Positions 10,881-23,415 of a stretch of 64,000 nucleotides of DNA are shown here, piece by piece. The notes below the pieces were generated by a model. It was not told the DNA's origin and did not search any database. It was given only the letters and a program-made list of their open reading frames with translations. Made by a program: the position numbers and the translations under genes. The first letter of the stretch is position 1; the number at the start of each line of letters is the position of its first letter. Source of the DNA: Cucumis sativus (Eukaryota; Streptophyta; Magnoliopsida; Cucurbitales; Cucurbitaceae); assembly GCF_000004075.3 (NCBI RefSeq), contig NC_026658.2, forward strand, positions 1,798,001 through 1,862,000, given 5' to 3'.

Positions 10881-13800
10881 GGAAAGGGACAAAAGTGTCA
10901 TCATATCAAGATTTCCTCTTATCTCCTTGTCTCCATATTTTATATCAAACCTTTGAATTTTGGAATCTCTACCCCCCAAATTACCCTTTTGCCCTTTCCA
11001 ACCTTTTCCATAATTTTATACATAAACTATATATACATCACATCTTATATTTCTATTTTTTAAAACCCTTCCCTATAGGCTATATTATTATTACATGATT
11101 TAATTATCACTATGATTATGATTCGAATATACACAATTTTCAAATATTTTGATATTTTGAATGTAACCATAATTTTGACTTTTCTTTTCTCTAACAAAGA
11201 AAAATAAATATATGTGTAATCCTTTTGTAGCCTCTAATTTTGACTACCAAAAATACATAATTGTCATTGTAATGAGTGATGGATCTTCAAATTTTGTTTA
11301 TTTAAAATTATATTAGTTTAATAGATTGTAATTGTACTCTACAAGCTTTTCAATAATCATTTAATTAATTATAAAATGTAATTAAAAGTTTTAAAAAATG
11401 TTTACAAAAATTGAGACTTAGATTAGGAATAATGTAACCTTAAAATAATAGATATGTAAGTAATTGAATATATGAATGATACTAAATGCATCATTGGAAA
11501 TTCCAAAACATACATTAGTTACTAACTCGATGATGGAAAATTAGGCTTTTATTATTTCATTACTAAGTATAGTTTTTTTTTTAAATTATCATTTCTATGT
11601 ATAAAGAAGTTAACTTTATATAAGTAATTAATTTCTTAATTAACTCTCTCTTTTCACACTAATCCTAACTTATAACCAAGAACACATGCAAAGGTAGGAA
11701 AGGAATAATCCATGGTTTATTAATGTGAATGAGGTTTTTTGTTTGGATCTTAACTAAGGCAACCTATTTTTGTCAAGATAGAATGTGAAAAAGTTGAAAA
11801 GCAAATTACCCAATAAAAAAGATTCAAATATTAAACATGTGCTCTCATTTTTAAAATTAATCAAGTATAATTTCCAATCATTTGCCCATAGTTTGAACAT
11901 GAAGATTTGTATTACTGTATAGTATTCCTCTTGAAGATTGGGGATTCAGCAATGCAACTCATATAGAGTGTATTTTTTAAGCACCAAATCATGTAATTGA
12001 TGTCCGATGAAATGATTAGATGTTGATGTCGATGTCGATGGTTACTTACACATTTAACAAATATACGTTTCATGTACGTATAAAATGCATACCATTAGAT
12101 TAAGAAAAAAAATGTTAAAATATATATTGTGATGTTCTAAATTTAAAAGTAATTTCAAATAATTATAATGTTTTTTTACAATAAGAACTTTTTTTAAAAA
12201 AAATAATGTGAACTTCAAAATAGAGTGGATGGCAAAACTATCGACAAAAATTTTCTTTTTCGTTTTTATATATATTATGTTGGGCCAAATATTTTCTTCT
12301 TTTTTTCATTATTTATATATGTTATGCGTGAGTCTCGCACATTCTTCTTTCTGTTAATAGTTTTGCATTAATTCATCCTATTTTGTTAACTAAGTTTCAA
12401 AATTCTCATGGAGATTAAAGCAAAAATGATATTGAAAATTAATTATACAAAACTATACTTAAACAGAAGACTAAATGCCTTTTAATTAGAGAAAAATATC
12501 CTATCAACTATTCAAATAGCTTTTAAAATTAACGCAACTCAATTAATAGCTTTTAAGTTTGACTATATATCGTGATGACAATCTTCTTTACGAAAGAATC
12601 AAGCGCGTAGATTTGATTTATTGAAAACATGAATTGTAAAAATAGCTAGATCTATTTTTTGATACATCAACGTCCTTTTCAAAAATAAAGATAAGTGCAA
12701 CTCATAACACATCAAATATTTTTGTTGATCAACACACATCCAGTGGATGAGTTATGGAGATGCATTTACACATTTAAAATGAAACGTAAAAGAAAAGTAA
12801 AAGGGTCCCTCTCCTCTCTCCTCACCTCACCTCACCACATCTCTTCTCTTCTCTTTCAAAGAATAATTTCAAAGGGTCAAAGGGAGATTGCGTGTGTGTG
12901 TTGAAGAGTGTTTCAAATGAAAACGAAACATCCAAACGTCAAATAAAGCAATAATTGTTTCAACTTATGCATACACTAAACCTCTCTCTCTCTTTCTTTC
13001 ATTCTCTCATACCCACCATTATATCATATCATATATATATATATATGTGTGTGTGTGTTTTATCTTAATTAGTTATTAATCTTACTCAATATCTAAACCA
13101 AAATGCTTCTAATTAAAGATTATATTTAAAATGTCTGACCCATGAATTGAGCTTAAAGAAGGGAGGAAAAATGAAACCCTTTTCCCCTCCATGACTGTTT
13201 TATTTTCACTTGTCTTCTTCTTCTCAGCTTTCGTTTTGACCTTATTCTTTATTTTACCTCTTTTATTTATATATATAGTCAATATTATATTTTTATGGTT
13301 TAATTGGAGAGATAGGACTCTCCCAATTTGGAATTTATAATTTGATCAAATTACAAGCTCTTTCTAGGTCACCCTATGAGATTATGTAGGTAGCCCCCTT
13401 AGTGACAATTATCCTTCTAATTAATTTTGAAGACAAAGTAACGTCAACCAACTCTTTAAAATCTTATCGACCTTTAACTAGTTAATAAGGGATGATCCGT
13501 TCTTTGCTCTCATATATATTGTCGCACAAAGTGAGATTTGGAAACGTAAAACTTATAAGCTTTTATTATCGTTGTTAAAAATTCTATTATATAATTTGTA
13601 AATACTTTCAAAAGTTTTCGTGATTTAAAATAAAATGATTGGATTAATTTTACATTTATGGATGGAGAGAAGCACATGGAGCTTTATAATAAGTTTCTAT
13701 CTCATAATATATAATTTGGGAGATGTTACTCATAATTAATATAGAAATATTATATAATCACGTATGTTACGTACATATGAAAACTTTTAATAAACTTTCA

Positions 13801-15364
13801 AACATAATTCTCTATTTTATTTTATTGACCGATTTTATTATTGTAATAATCTTATATGGTCAAAAGATTCAAATTCAACTTATTTATAATTACTTATTTT
13901 AGAAAAGAAAATGGCAATTAGTGGAATTTTCTTATAAGGAATTAATTGCTTGAGAATTTTAAATGAAAAAAAAAAATTGGTAGAAATAAAATTGTTTTAC
14001 ATTATATTTAAAAAATTGGAGTGTGACATATTTCGACTATTGGATTTTTCTTTGTTTAGGTAAAAATATAAATATTGGGTGTTTCTAAAGGAAACAACAA
14101 CTTTAATTATTTAAACTCATTCATATTAATCAAACCTATTTCACTAGTAAATATTTGAACATTGGTCAACCAATTATTTTATCAACAATCATTTTCAAAT
14201 GTTTGAGTTTAACTTTTTTTTTTCTTCATATATATGATTTATATGATAAATATTAAAAAAAAAATAGAGAAGTTACTTTTACACGGTTAAAAATGTTGAA
14301 AATATTCAATTTTTTTTAACAAAATCGATCCCAAACTAGTTCAACTTTTGGAAACGAACACAGTGAATTTATGTCCAAACAAGAACTATAATTAATAATT
14401 AATCAAACTAATGTGATGAATATAATTAAAAGAGAAACTTTATGGTTAAAGAATAATATTGAAAAATAATGTTGATTATTATTTATTGCGGCTGCCGTAT
14501 ATGCTCGATTATTAATTTGTTTTCATATTCATAATATAATATAATGTTTAAAATATGATTATATGATCCTACAAGCAAACAAGGTAATCAACGAAAATGA
14601 AGGGGTAATATATAGTCTAAAATTACATAGGAATTTTGACTTTACATATCAAAATATTTCTAATTAATTGGCTTCTAGATGTCATCATTACTTTTCAAGA
14701 ATATCAATATCATAACTCCACTTTTTTTAAATTTCAATATACAAGTTTTCTTTAATAATAATATTGAGTTGAAATTATGAGAATTTTAAGTATATGTATC
14801 GTGTGAGTATTGAGAAGTGATTATTCAATTGTATATTATGTCACGTAGGAATAATAATTAGATGACTTGTAAAAATTGAATTCTATATTTATATGTATAC
14901 ATATAAGCAAGGTCTTTGTGGGTTTTATGATAAGCATGCAATGAACAAGCTAAGGTTGGTAGTAAAAATACTAAAGTTCATCTTGATTAAAATGTCTAAT
15001 AAAGAAAAATAGCAAATCCAACTAAGGAATTGAACTAAAATTTGTTGGAGATGAACATAGTTACATAACTAAATTAAATTTCTTGACCTCTAAAATAAAG
15101 TGGAACAATCTTTCTGTGGTAAAGTGGAAAATTTGTACTAACAAATGTAATTTCTTGATGCCTAAATTTGAACTTAAAATGTAAACTGAAAAGAAAACGT
15201 TGCAAGTAAAATCTCCTGGAAGTGAGAATGGAAACCAACGTTTGGTTTTTCTTTCTACATTTTATTGTACAGAAAGTGTAAGAATGTCAATGTTTTATCT
15301 ACATGCATTGATAAACATGAATAATGTTATCAATGTCGAATGCCACAGCTATCAAGATCATTGC

Positions 15365-17534
15365 TTATTTACATTGATAAAGTTGTATTATATTATCAAT
15401 ATGCGAACTTAAACTTATGTTTTGTGAGCATCCCTGCTCGCCGTTCAGTAGAAAGCAAGCCCTCTTTTGGGAGAGGTTGGGTTTCGTTCTGGCCTTCATG
15501 TTCATTTGCTGCTCGTGCGAGCTCTCTTCCTGCTCAGAAGAGATGGTATTAGAGACTGCCTCTGCGATCTCTTTTACTACATCAACAATTACTCCTTCAA
15601 TGCCCAGCAAACGTTGCACATATACCGCTTCCGGAAGATTACTGCACAGCAGGAGTATATATGTTTGATAGTGAACTTCAAGCAACTCAGACAGAGAAAA
15701 GCATGAAGACAAATATGAAATTTTACTTCAATTGGCCATAGGTTATAAGTGAGAGTCCTCCATTTCTAATTTTATCAACTGCAGCAGGATTTCTCAAAAT
15801 TGATGTGACTTCAGCAACAACTCCATTCAAACCTCCCACCATACACACGTTAATGGCTTCCTCTAGCGAATTCCTTCTAATATCAGGATAAATTTTCAAC
15901 CCTCCATTCGTCAGGAAGAATACCTGTTAGATCAGGTGAATGTAAAGAGACCTCTAATGATACTTAGTTTCCTCTTCATTTGGTGAAGAACTTCCTACAA
16001 TGCTATCATGTGCGCTGTGACAGACTTTAGCAAATATTTTATTATTCTTGGTCAAAGACTATTGACAGTGTTTTTACAAGTCGATACAGCCTCCATAGTT
16101 GCTGAACATTATAAAAAATGGAATATGAAGAAAAAAATGCAAATATAAAATAGAATAAGCTGAGAAAATGATCTTACTGGGTAGCTGCTCTGAAGTTTTT
16201 TAACCAATTGGGCAGCATCAGGTATAAAGCTAGAATATATAATAGGTCTGTCCTTGGCCTTCATTTCCACTACCTGTGAAAGCTTTTCTTTTATAAGCAT
16301 ATCATTTCTTACAGAATCTTGGTGTGCATTTGTTTGACAAAGCAACTACCTCTAAGACTTGTTGGATCATTTGAGCAAGTTGCTCCTCTTCGTATACTAT
16401 AAGATCATCAAACTTCAATTCTACATTAAAACCAACTGAATGCTCAACCTTCTCAAAAGCTTCTTGCAACGTGCATAGCGGTGCATCGTTTTCAACTTTC
16501 CACTCATATACTCCCCCATCTACTGTCCTCCTAAATAGAGGCTTACCTATCTGAATTTCTCATAAACACAACAAAGTTACAAAAACTTTATGGATTGACA
16601 AGAGAAAAAAGCGTTCTTCAATACAAAAGGGCCGATAAAAACGGTTTAACACACCTTGAAAGTATGTCGAAAACTATTTATAGTGGTTTAAACCAAACAC
16701 ACCCTTAGACATTCATATTTCACAATCCCCAATTAACCTAAAGGTGGAATGGGAAGGAAAGATATAAATCTCTTACCTTCCAAGGATCATGTTGTGGCCC
16801 ATATGAAAGAAATTCTTCGACCATGAGCTCTGTAACTCTTTTCTCCACAATAACACCCTAACACAAACCAATAGTCACTTTAGCAGTTCAATAAATTGAA
16901 GAGAGGGAAAACGTCATCTCAGAAAATACTAAGGGCCTAACCTTTTCCTCAGTAAGAATCAAACAGTCATGGAAAATGACTGGACACCCATCTTTAGTTA
17001 CCTACAAAAATTGGTTCTTAAGAACTTCTTCCTAATAAAGACAAGAAAATAAAGGGAAAAAAAGAGAATCAAATGAGTAATCGACGATAATTTCACAAGA
17101 ACATTCCACATCCATTAGACGGCAACCAACAAATAGAATTTACAATAATGAAATAATAGACATTAAAAAAACAAAAAAAAAAAATCCTCTGACCTGAACA
17201 TCAAATTCAATGAAATCAACAGGAAACTTAGCAGCCGCATTGAAGGACAGAATGGAATTCTCCTTCATGAATTTGAAACGAGAATCAGAGGAGTGCAAGA
17301 TGTTCATCCCGCATCCTCTATGACCCATCACCAAGAATTTAGACGTCCATACATTGGGATCTTCCAGTAAGTTAGGCTCTTAAGATTGAAAGAGAGAACA
17401 AAAATGTGAAGAAGAAGCGAAGGCATGCAAGAAACCGAAAGATTGTAGAAGAAGAAGAAGAAGAGCATACCTTGGGGTTGGGGGAAGGGGAAATGAGGTG
17501 GGGGTAAGGAGGTGATCGGCGGTGGTGGAGGCAT
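15365..17534 (-). CDS. Glycerophosphodiester phosphodiesterase, GDPD1/2/3 type
   Basis: Hydrolyses glycerophosphodiesters to glycerol-3-phosphate and an alcohol, part of membrane-lipid turnover and phosphate salvage; some plant members are plastid-located. Eight exons: 17534-17471, 17378-17194, 17001-16942, 16857-16777, 16550-16350, 16273-16178, 15923-15727, 15641-15365; all phases agree, giving about 386 residues. The GDPD signature is complete: GHRG with HRG at 41-43, ENS in KENSILSFN, FIEFDVQ, TKDGCPVIFHD and NVELKF; then FFLTNGG and EGVIVDVVKEI. The first exon is the weak point: the region up to 17760 is pyrimidine-rich and open in several frames, and only the frame starting MPPPPPITS joins in phase. 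A frame starting MLALHS lies upstream but leaves the wrong phase. Family sure, N-terminus unsure. Confidence 0.9.
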
Positions 17535-17761
17535 TGGAGATTTGGAAGGGGGAATGAAGAGCCAGCATTATTGGGGGAGTCCAGAGGAAAAGGAAAAAGG
17601 GAAACAAATAGCGACCGACAAAGGTAGAAAATTGGAGGTAGACGACGAAAATTGACGTGAGCGTTAAGGAAGATGATGGAAGAAGAAGAAGAAATGAGAG
17701 AAAAATGGGGAATTTTGAAGAAGAAAAGAGAAGGAAAAACAATTGCTAGATTCCCTCTCAA

Positions 17762-18714
17762 ACAACAAATTTAGGGATGGATAATCATTCCCTTCTTTTC
17801 ACTTTTAACCACCCTTTTCAACTTTCTTTGCCTTCATGCTTAATTTTGGAAAAACTTCATCTTTTCTTCTCTTTCCATTTTTAATTTATTTTAATCATCT
17901 TTTGTTTAATCATCTTTTGTTTTGTATAGGTTGATTTTGGTAAACGATTTGACTTATACAAAATTTCAATAGATTGAACTTTTTGATCTCTTTTGTCGTT
18001 GATCAAGATCATGTTTTCTTTTCACTATTAAGTTGGTTTGATGGTGTCTATGATAAATTGGTCGAAGTTAGATTAATGAATTGTTTTTTAGGAGGTTTGA
18101 TATAAAACATTAAGATGAATTTGTTTGACTATTTGCTTGAAACCATTAGTACTTAAAAAGCTTCTAAAACTACATTAGTATTCTTAGATTAGATTTTATG
18201 TTCTAAAATTGATGGTTTGTAAAATAATAAACATATTTTATTTTCAATAAAGTTAATGTTATTGTACAAGTGAAGTGCTTGTTATATAAATAAATTACGA
18301 ACCCTTGACTAACATTAATATTTGGACTATGTGTTAAAGACATACAAAAGGTTCAAGTTTGAAAATAACCAAAACAACTTGGATTTAATGCAATCGATGT
18401 GATCTTGCATCGTTTATCGTCCTATGTAATGAATGATAAATACAATCGATGTGATCTTGCATCGTTTATCGTCCTAGGTAATGAATGTACATAGTATGGA
18501 TCTTGAAATATTCAATTTTACTTTTTGGTTTTTACTAAGAAGAAGAAAAACCAAAGGTGATTGAGAAAAGAAAAGGCACATACACGATAGTATTTCATGT
18601 TATTATTGAGAACAAGAAATCAAGAATAAAATGTAGGATGTAGCTGCTTTGAGAGCAAGAGGCCTAACTTGAGTTTCTTGATGAAGAGATGAAGTGTTCA
18701 CGTCTCTCTCCATC
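17762..18714. other. Intergenic, with a 52-base tandem duplication
   Basis: Spacer between the GDPD promoter and the 3' end of DCI1. Apart from the two-copy repeat at 18391-18487 it is plain AT-rich DNA. The last 100 bases or so probably belong to the DCI1 3' untranslated region. Confidence 0.5.
18391..18487. repeat. Two-copy 52-base direct tandem repeat
   Basis: CAATCGATGTGATCTTGCAT begins at 18391 and again at 18443. Over about 45 comparable bases the copies differ at one position (CCTATG versus CCTAGG). Each copy also contains CGATG and CATCG, which can pair as a small hairpin. Near-identity in non-coding DNA points to a recent duplication. Confidence 0.9.
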
Positions 18715-19725
18715 TTAAAGCTTGGAAAACTTGGGTTTGCGTTTGCTAGCTTGAGCGGAGATGGCTTCTTTGAGATCATCGGAGAGTAGAGTCCCTGAGT
18801 TCCAAGTTGCAACATAATCTAACCCTTGTTCTACATTTAGGTCTCTGCTTTTTAGTAGCACTGCCTTTGTTCCCACCACAGCCAATGGAGATGATGATGC
18901 TATTTCTGCATTCACCATCCACTTTTCATTCCTTTTTCCCAATCTCATACACATTACACAACAATCTATCATATGCTTTAACCACTAATTTAACTAGATT
19001 AATCAGAAGATATTAAACTAGTAAGAAATGAGAGTGGTACTAAAAGAGAAGGCATAGGAAAATTGGTTAGTATAGAGAATTTCATTACCTTCAGCGATTT
19101 TGAGGACTCCATCTTGAAGCTTCGATATAGAATCAAAAGTTCGAGAAACCAAGCCCAATTCCTTAGCCTCCAAGCCCGAAAAATTCCGGCCCGTCAACGC
19201 CAACTCCGCCGCCTTCCCATACCCTACGATTCTCGGCAGCCTCTGTAAAGTCCCAAGATCCGCCGTAATCGCCAATTTAACCTCCCTCACCGAAAACACC
19301 GCCTCCGCCGTGCAATACCTCAAATCACATGCCGTCACTATATCAATTCCTCCTCCAACACACCCTCCATGGATGCTTGCTATCACCGGCTTCCGGCACT
19401 CCTCAATCGCCGTGATTGACTCTTGCATCCACTTGATTTCCCGTCGGATTCTTTCCCCGGCTCGTCCCCGTTCCTCCGATAGATGCTTCTCGAAGTTAGA
19501 GGCTGTGGATTTGAGGTCGATTCCGGCGCAGAAGTGTTTGCCGGATCCAGATAGGATGATGACATGGACATCGGGGTTTTGGTCTAGATGTGAGAAGGCT
19601 TGACGAAGTTCGGTGAAGAGTTGGGTTGTGAGAGCGTTGTAGTGTGATGGACGATGGAGGCGGAGATGGAAGACTCCGGAGTTTGGGTTTTGTCGCTCGA
19701 TTTTTATGCATTTGTAGTCCTCCAT
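18715..19725 (-). CDS. DCI1: Delta(3,5),delta(2,4)-dienoyl-CoA isomerase, peroxisomal
   Basis: Crotonase-fold enzyme that shifts the double bonds of 3,5-dienoyl-CoA to 2,4-dienoyl-CoA, an auxiliary step of beta-oxidation of unsaturated fatty acids in the peroxisome. Two exons, 19725-19089 and 18905-18715 (intron 183 bases, phase 1), encode 275 residues. The family signature is intact: HFCAGIDL near 64-71 for CoA-oxyanion binding, and Asp128 (GGGID), Glu148 (REV) and Asp156 (ADLG). Their spacing of 20 and 8 matches the catalytic Asp176, Glu196 and Asp204 of the rat enzyme. The protein ends in SKL, a canonical PTS1 peroxisome signal. It lies about 1.2 kb upstream of the GDPD gene on the same strand. 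Very close to Arabidopsis DCI1 as remembered. Confidence 0.95.
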
Positions 19726-19840
19726 TGGCCTTCGGCGGAAATTGGTGGGTTATAATTTTGGAGAATTGGAAAGTATACTTTGAGAAGTGAACTTGTGTGT
19801 TAAGTTTTAGATTTTCATACATTTCTACTTGTATAATCAT

Positions 19841-20165
19841 TTTTTTGTTTCAGAAAGTAGAAAGTTTAGGTTAATGATTTATTGATTATTTGATAATTTT
19901 AACGTAATAGTTTTTATCTTTTTTATAATTGTGTATTAATGTCACACATACCAAAAATATACCGAAGATAGAAAGAATGAATAAAGGTGAAAAAGAGTCT
20001 GCCTTCAACTTGAACGTTCTATTCCCCTCTCTTAATAGGGAAAAATAAATAAATCACAATAAGAGGGAAAAAAAAATTATGAATACAATAAATCGAAAGG
20101 AAAAGAAAGAAAATTAAAATAGGAAAAAAGAAAAAGAAATTGAGAAAGTGTATGGGAATGAAAAT
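19841..20165. other. Spacer between DCI1 promoter and EXO70 3' end
   Basis: AT-rich spacer. It contains the presumed DCI1 promoter on the minus strand and the EXO70 3' untranslated region. I see no clear TATA box or other gene. Confidence 0.4.
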
Positions 20166-22190
20166 TTACATTCTTCTTCTTCCCATAGACGCAGTGTTTC
20201 CATCAAACAGATCATCAATCAAACCTTCAATGTCTTCAGGTTGATACTTTATGTATTTCTCCGATTGTCTTCCCGCATCAAAATGCTGCTTGAATCTCCC
20301 TACGAACGAACGGTACGCTGGAATCATCACCGCCGACACTGATATCCTAAGCTCCGATTGAAGCTGCTCGTCACTTACCACCCAACTGCTTTGCGTTTTG
20401 TGTATTTCATCGAACATGGCGTTAAAGCTTTTGAATCTCTCCTTCAATATCGGCTTTGATACTTTCCCGTTCACCAGCAATCCTTCGTGGTTTAAACACT
20501 GCAACACCTTACTCCATGTTTCTCTCTGGTAATTTTTATGGTATTGTCGCAGATTCGTCGATCGTTTCCTGCACCAACGGTCCCCCATCAACTCCGTAAT
20601 TCCACATGACCCTTTGATTTTCTGTACTATGTATCTTCCGTTGTTCATCAGGAAAATGTACCGAAGAGATGCGTCGCGGTATAGTTTTGATCTCATTGTC
20701 AGATTTGCGTCGAGTAGTTCCATTACCATTGCGATCTGAATTGCGAGTTGAGATTTTCTCGGTGATGCGTCGTCGTTCTCGTCCATTCTTGATGGTCGGT
20801 CTTCTTCGACTTTAGGGTCGAGAAATTGGAACACCTGTTCTAGGGTTTCTTTGTACTCGCAAGCGTATTTTAGGTAATTCATTATGTAGCGTGTTAATGG
20901 ATGAACTGCTCCTCCTGGAACTGGAATTTTCGCGTTGTCACTTTTGATTGAGTTCTCTAGGTCGTAGAAAATGCCGACTATTGCTTCGCCTATCCCGTTT
21001 TTTGTCCCTTCCGCTTCGGTAATTAGCTCTGTTCTGCAATTTTCAGGGAAGCCATTGATCGTCGGAACTAAATCGCGGATGGTTTCGTACATGTCAAGTA
21101 ATTTGAACATCTTCTCCGCCGATCGTTTTGTTAAAACGACGGCGTTTGCAAAGTTGAGAAGCTTGATGACTACTGCTCTTGTTAAATTGCTGAATAACGT
21201 ATGAGAAATGAAGGGATGATCGGTGAAAACAGAGTCACAAAGCCTCCACTCACCTGGGAACAGAGATTTTGAGCATTTCTTTACGACGGCGATCCATTTG
21301 TCGATTTCCGTTTGAAGTGTTTCCCATTGCATTTTTTGAATCTCGTCTATGCTAATATTTTCATACCCAAGCTGGTTCAATATTCCTTTGAACGAGCTCT
21401 GCCGTAGGAAGCTGTAACTCATACAACATTCCTTCTCGTAGCCGGCAGTGATCATTGTTCCGGCAATTCTTTTCATGTACGATACAGTGTCGTGCGAAAA
21501 AGAGGGGAACATCTCTTCCCTGGCAGAATCAGGCTCAGATGATTCAGATACAGTGCTGTTTTGTTGATCTGTTGATTCGTTGATTGCTTTGAACGACGAT
21601 TGCTTAGATGCTTTCTTGTCCGATTTAGAATCAAGCTCCCGATATTTGCATTCTTTTAAAAGGGTACTGAATTCTTCATCCAATAACGACATCGCTCGCT
21701 GTACAGCCGTGGTGGTCCGATTTAGAGAAGGAATGGAAGCAGTGCTGGTAGGGAATTCACTTAATTTAATCGCAATCTTGGCAATCCGACCTAATGCTTC
21801 GAAAAAGCAAGAATCCCTGTCGGGATCTTTACCAAGCTTCGCCGGATATTTATTAGAACTGTATCTAGAGATCATGGAATCCACCATTTTGGACAAGGAA
21901 TGAACCGAACTCGGAATTTCATGGACTACATTCGATCCATCATCTCCAACATTGTACAAAGTCTCAAGGAATTGATCAACCTCTTCGAAAATCAATAGGG
22001 TATCAGATTCTGAAGGAGGGTCTTCAATGAAGGCATCATCATCTCTATCTGCAGCAAGCTTTTCGGAACTTGCATCAGCAGCGACGGGGGTGGCGTCAGG
22101 AGTGCGACGAGGTGAGCCCAAATTAGCAATTCTTCTATTGAAATTTTTAGAAAAACTATCAGACTTTTCTGGGGGTGGGTTTTTCTCCAT
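20166..22190 (-). CDS. EXO70 exocyst subunit, C-clade-like
   Basis: Subunit of the exocyst complex that tethers secretory vessels to the plasma membrane; EXO70 binds phosphoinositides and marks the docking site. One uninterrupted reading frame of 674 residues, typical of most plant EXO70 paralogues, which are intronless. An acidic, low-complexity N-terminus (about 1-70) precedes a helical middle. The conserved C-terminal Exo70 domain (roughly 285-655) includes HPLTRYIMNYL, YIFLMNNGRYIVQKI, LRQYHKNYQRETW and ERFKSFNAMFDEIH, and the usual late motif LIDDLFDGN. The charged Ser-rich linker at about 195-235 and the C-terminal wording resemble EXO70C1/C2, which act in tip growth and pollen; the clade call is from memory. 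It faces the deaminase gene head-to-head across 1.2 kb. Confidence 0.93.
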   Translation of the reverse strand: MEKNPPPEKSDSFSKNFNRRIANLGSPRRTPDATPVAADASSEKLAADRDDDAFIEDPPSESDTLLIFEEVDQFLETLYNVGDDGSNVVHEIPSSVHSLSKMVDSMISRYSSNKYPAKLGKDPDRDSCFFEALGRIAKIAIKLSEFPTSTASIPSLNRTTTAVQRAMSLLDEEFSTLLKECKYRELDSKSDKKASKQSSFKAINESTDQQNSTVSESSEPDSAREEMFPSFSHDTVSYMKRIAGTMITAGYEKECCMSYSFLRQSSFKGILNQLGYENISIDEIQKMQWETLQTEIDKWIAVVKKCSKSLFPGEWRLCDSVFTDHPFISHTLFSNLTRAVVIKLLNFANAVVLTKRSAEKMFKLLDMYETIRDLVPTINGFPENCRTELITEAEGTKNGIGEAIVGIFYDLENSIKSDNAKIPVPGGAVHPLTRYIMNYLKYACEYKETLEQVFQFLDPKVEEDRPSRMDENDDASPRKSQLAIQIAMVMELLDANLTMRSKLYRDASLRYIFLMNNGRYIVQKIKGSCGITELMGDRWCRKRSTNLRQYHKNYQRETWSKVLQCLNHEGLLVNGKVSKPILKERFKSFNAMFDEIHKTQSSWVVSDEQLQSELRISVSAVMIPAYRSFVGRFKQHFDAGRQSEKYIKYQPEDIEGLIDDLFDGNTASMGRRRM

Positions 22191-22207
22191 GAATAAAAAG
22201 AAAACAA

Positions 22208-23415
22208 TAGGGGATTGTGAGGAAAATGGAGAAATGGAGAGGTAAATGAAAGGAAAGAAGAGAGAAATGAAAAGAGTGTTTGGGGATTCGTGTCTGTAAG
22301 GGGAAATCAGTTTGTGTGTTTTGGTGAAGATTAATGGAGGAGAAGAAAATGTGGCAAAAACAGAAGGATTAATGCCTTAATTTGGCCACTAATTTTGCAC
22401 TTTGTTCGTTAAAGGTTGACCTTTTTTTTTCTAATAAGTTTGTTTGTGATCCTCACGTATTTCTTTCCTTTATTTTCCTTTCGAATTCTCTCTTTATTTA
22501 ATTTCTCAATCACCATGGAATCATTTGTGAATGCAAATTATAATAAGTCAAGAAAACAAAAAAGAATGTCAAAGGCTGATGTTTTATATACTCAATATGA
22601 ACGATGATAGTTTACTTGCTTTCTAGGTGGCACCTATAAACCTTTTACACAACCATTTGGCTTATATGTTTTAGTGTTTTGAGATTTCACTTCCAATTTT
22701 AATTTCAAGTAGCAAATTCAAATATTGAAAAGGAGGTTTTGAAAAACTACTTTTTCTAGTTACAAAACTTAATTTGTTTTTTTAAATATCGGTTTAACAT
22801 GGAAGAGAAAGTAGGAAAAATCTTAAGCAATAAAATAAAAGTTAAATAATGCATTTGATTTCAAATTTTTGTTTAGTTTTTAAAAAGTACTTATAAAAAG
22901 TGACAACAAAAAAAAAAATCAATTGATGGTAGCACATGCGAGCCATTAGTCGACCTAACCTTCAACTAGTTGGTTTTACTTTCCAAGATGATTTTTAAGA
23001 GATAGTGTGGTGTGATCCGATCAAGTAGGACTATTTTTAATGTACTTCTAAGTTGCAATAACTCAATTGTTTCTTAATTAGTATATATTTATCACAGATG
23101 GTCTTTTAAGAGGGACTAACTTTTTCTTTTTGGGATGCATGTTCTCCTATGCTTCCTCTCGATACCCTTGAGTTTAAGTCCACTCGTCACCGAACCTAGT
23201 TTTTAAAAATAAAAAATAAAAATCAAATGCTTATCAAATTAGGACTCGGTGGAATTGATTTAAAAAATGGTAGAAGAAAGTGGATGGGTAAAAAAGGTTT
23301 CGTATAATTTTGGATCTAAAGTATTTGATTCTAACATCACTTTCTTCATCCTCAATGTGTCTAAAAGTAATAATTCTTATAGAAGAGATCCACAAGTCAA
23401 CGTGAGAGTGGAAAA
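22208..23415. other. Shared upstream region of EXO70 and the deaminase gene
   Basis: Divergent promoter region of 1.2 kb. The part near 22200-22380 is EXO70 leader and core promoter. Around 22925-23210 is a patch of less AT-rich sequence that may be an old transposon fragment; I cannot assign it. No reading frame worth calling. Confidence 0.4.

Larger units (their letters stand above)
4640..15364. other. Long gene-poor intergenic stretch
   Basis: About 10.7 kb of very AT-rich DNA with no gene I can support on either strand. Items inside are listed separately: a tRNA-related SINE relic (about 8400-8480), a TCG microsatellite (9422-9440), a candidate Cys-rich exon (10386-10586), and a (GGGA)5 tract (10847-10865). 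The rest is poly-A/T runs, TA repeats (for example near 7370 and 13030) and short pyrimidine-rich stretches (12800-13000). Confidence 0.6.

Noticed and set aside
17372-17761. Phase-0 minus-strand frame of 129 codons as the GDPD N-terminus
   Set aside because: It contains no ATG, only TTG, and is a composition effect of TTC/CTT runs.
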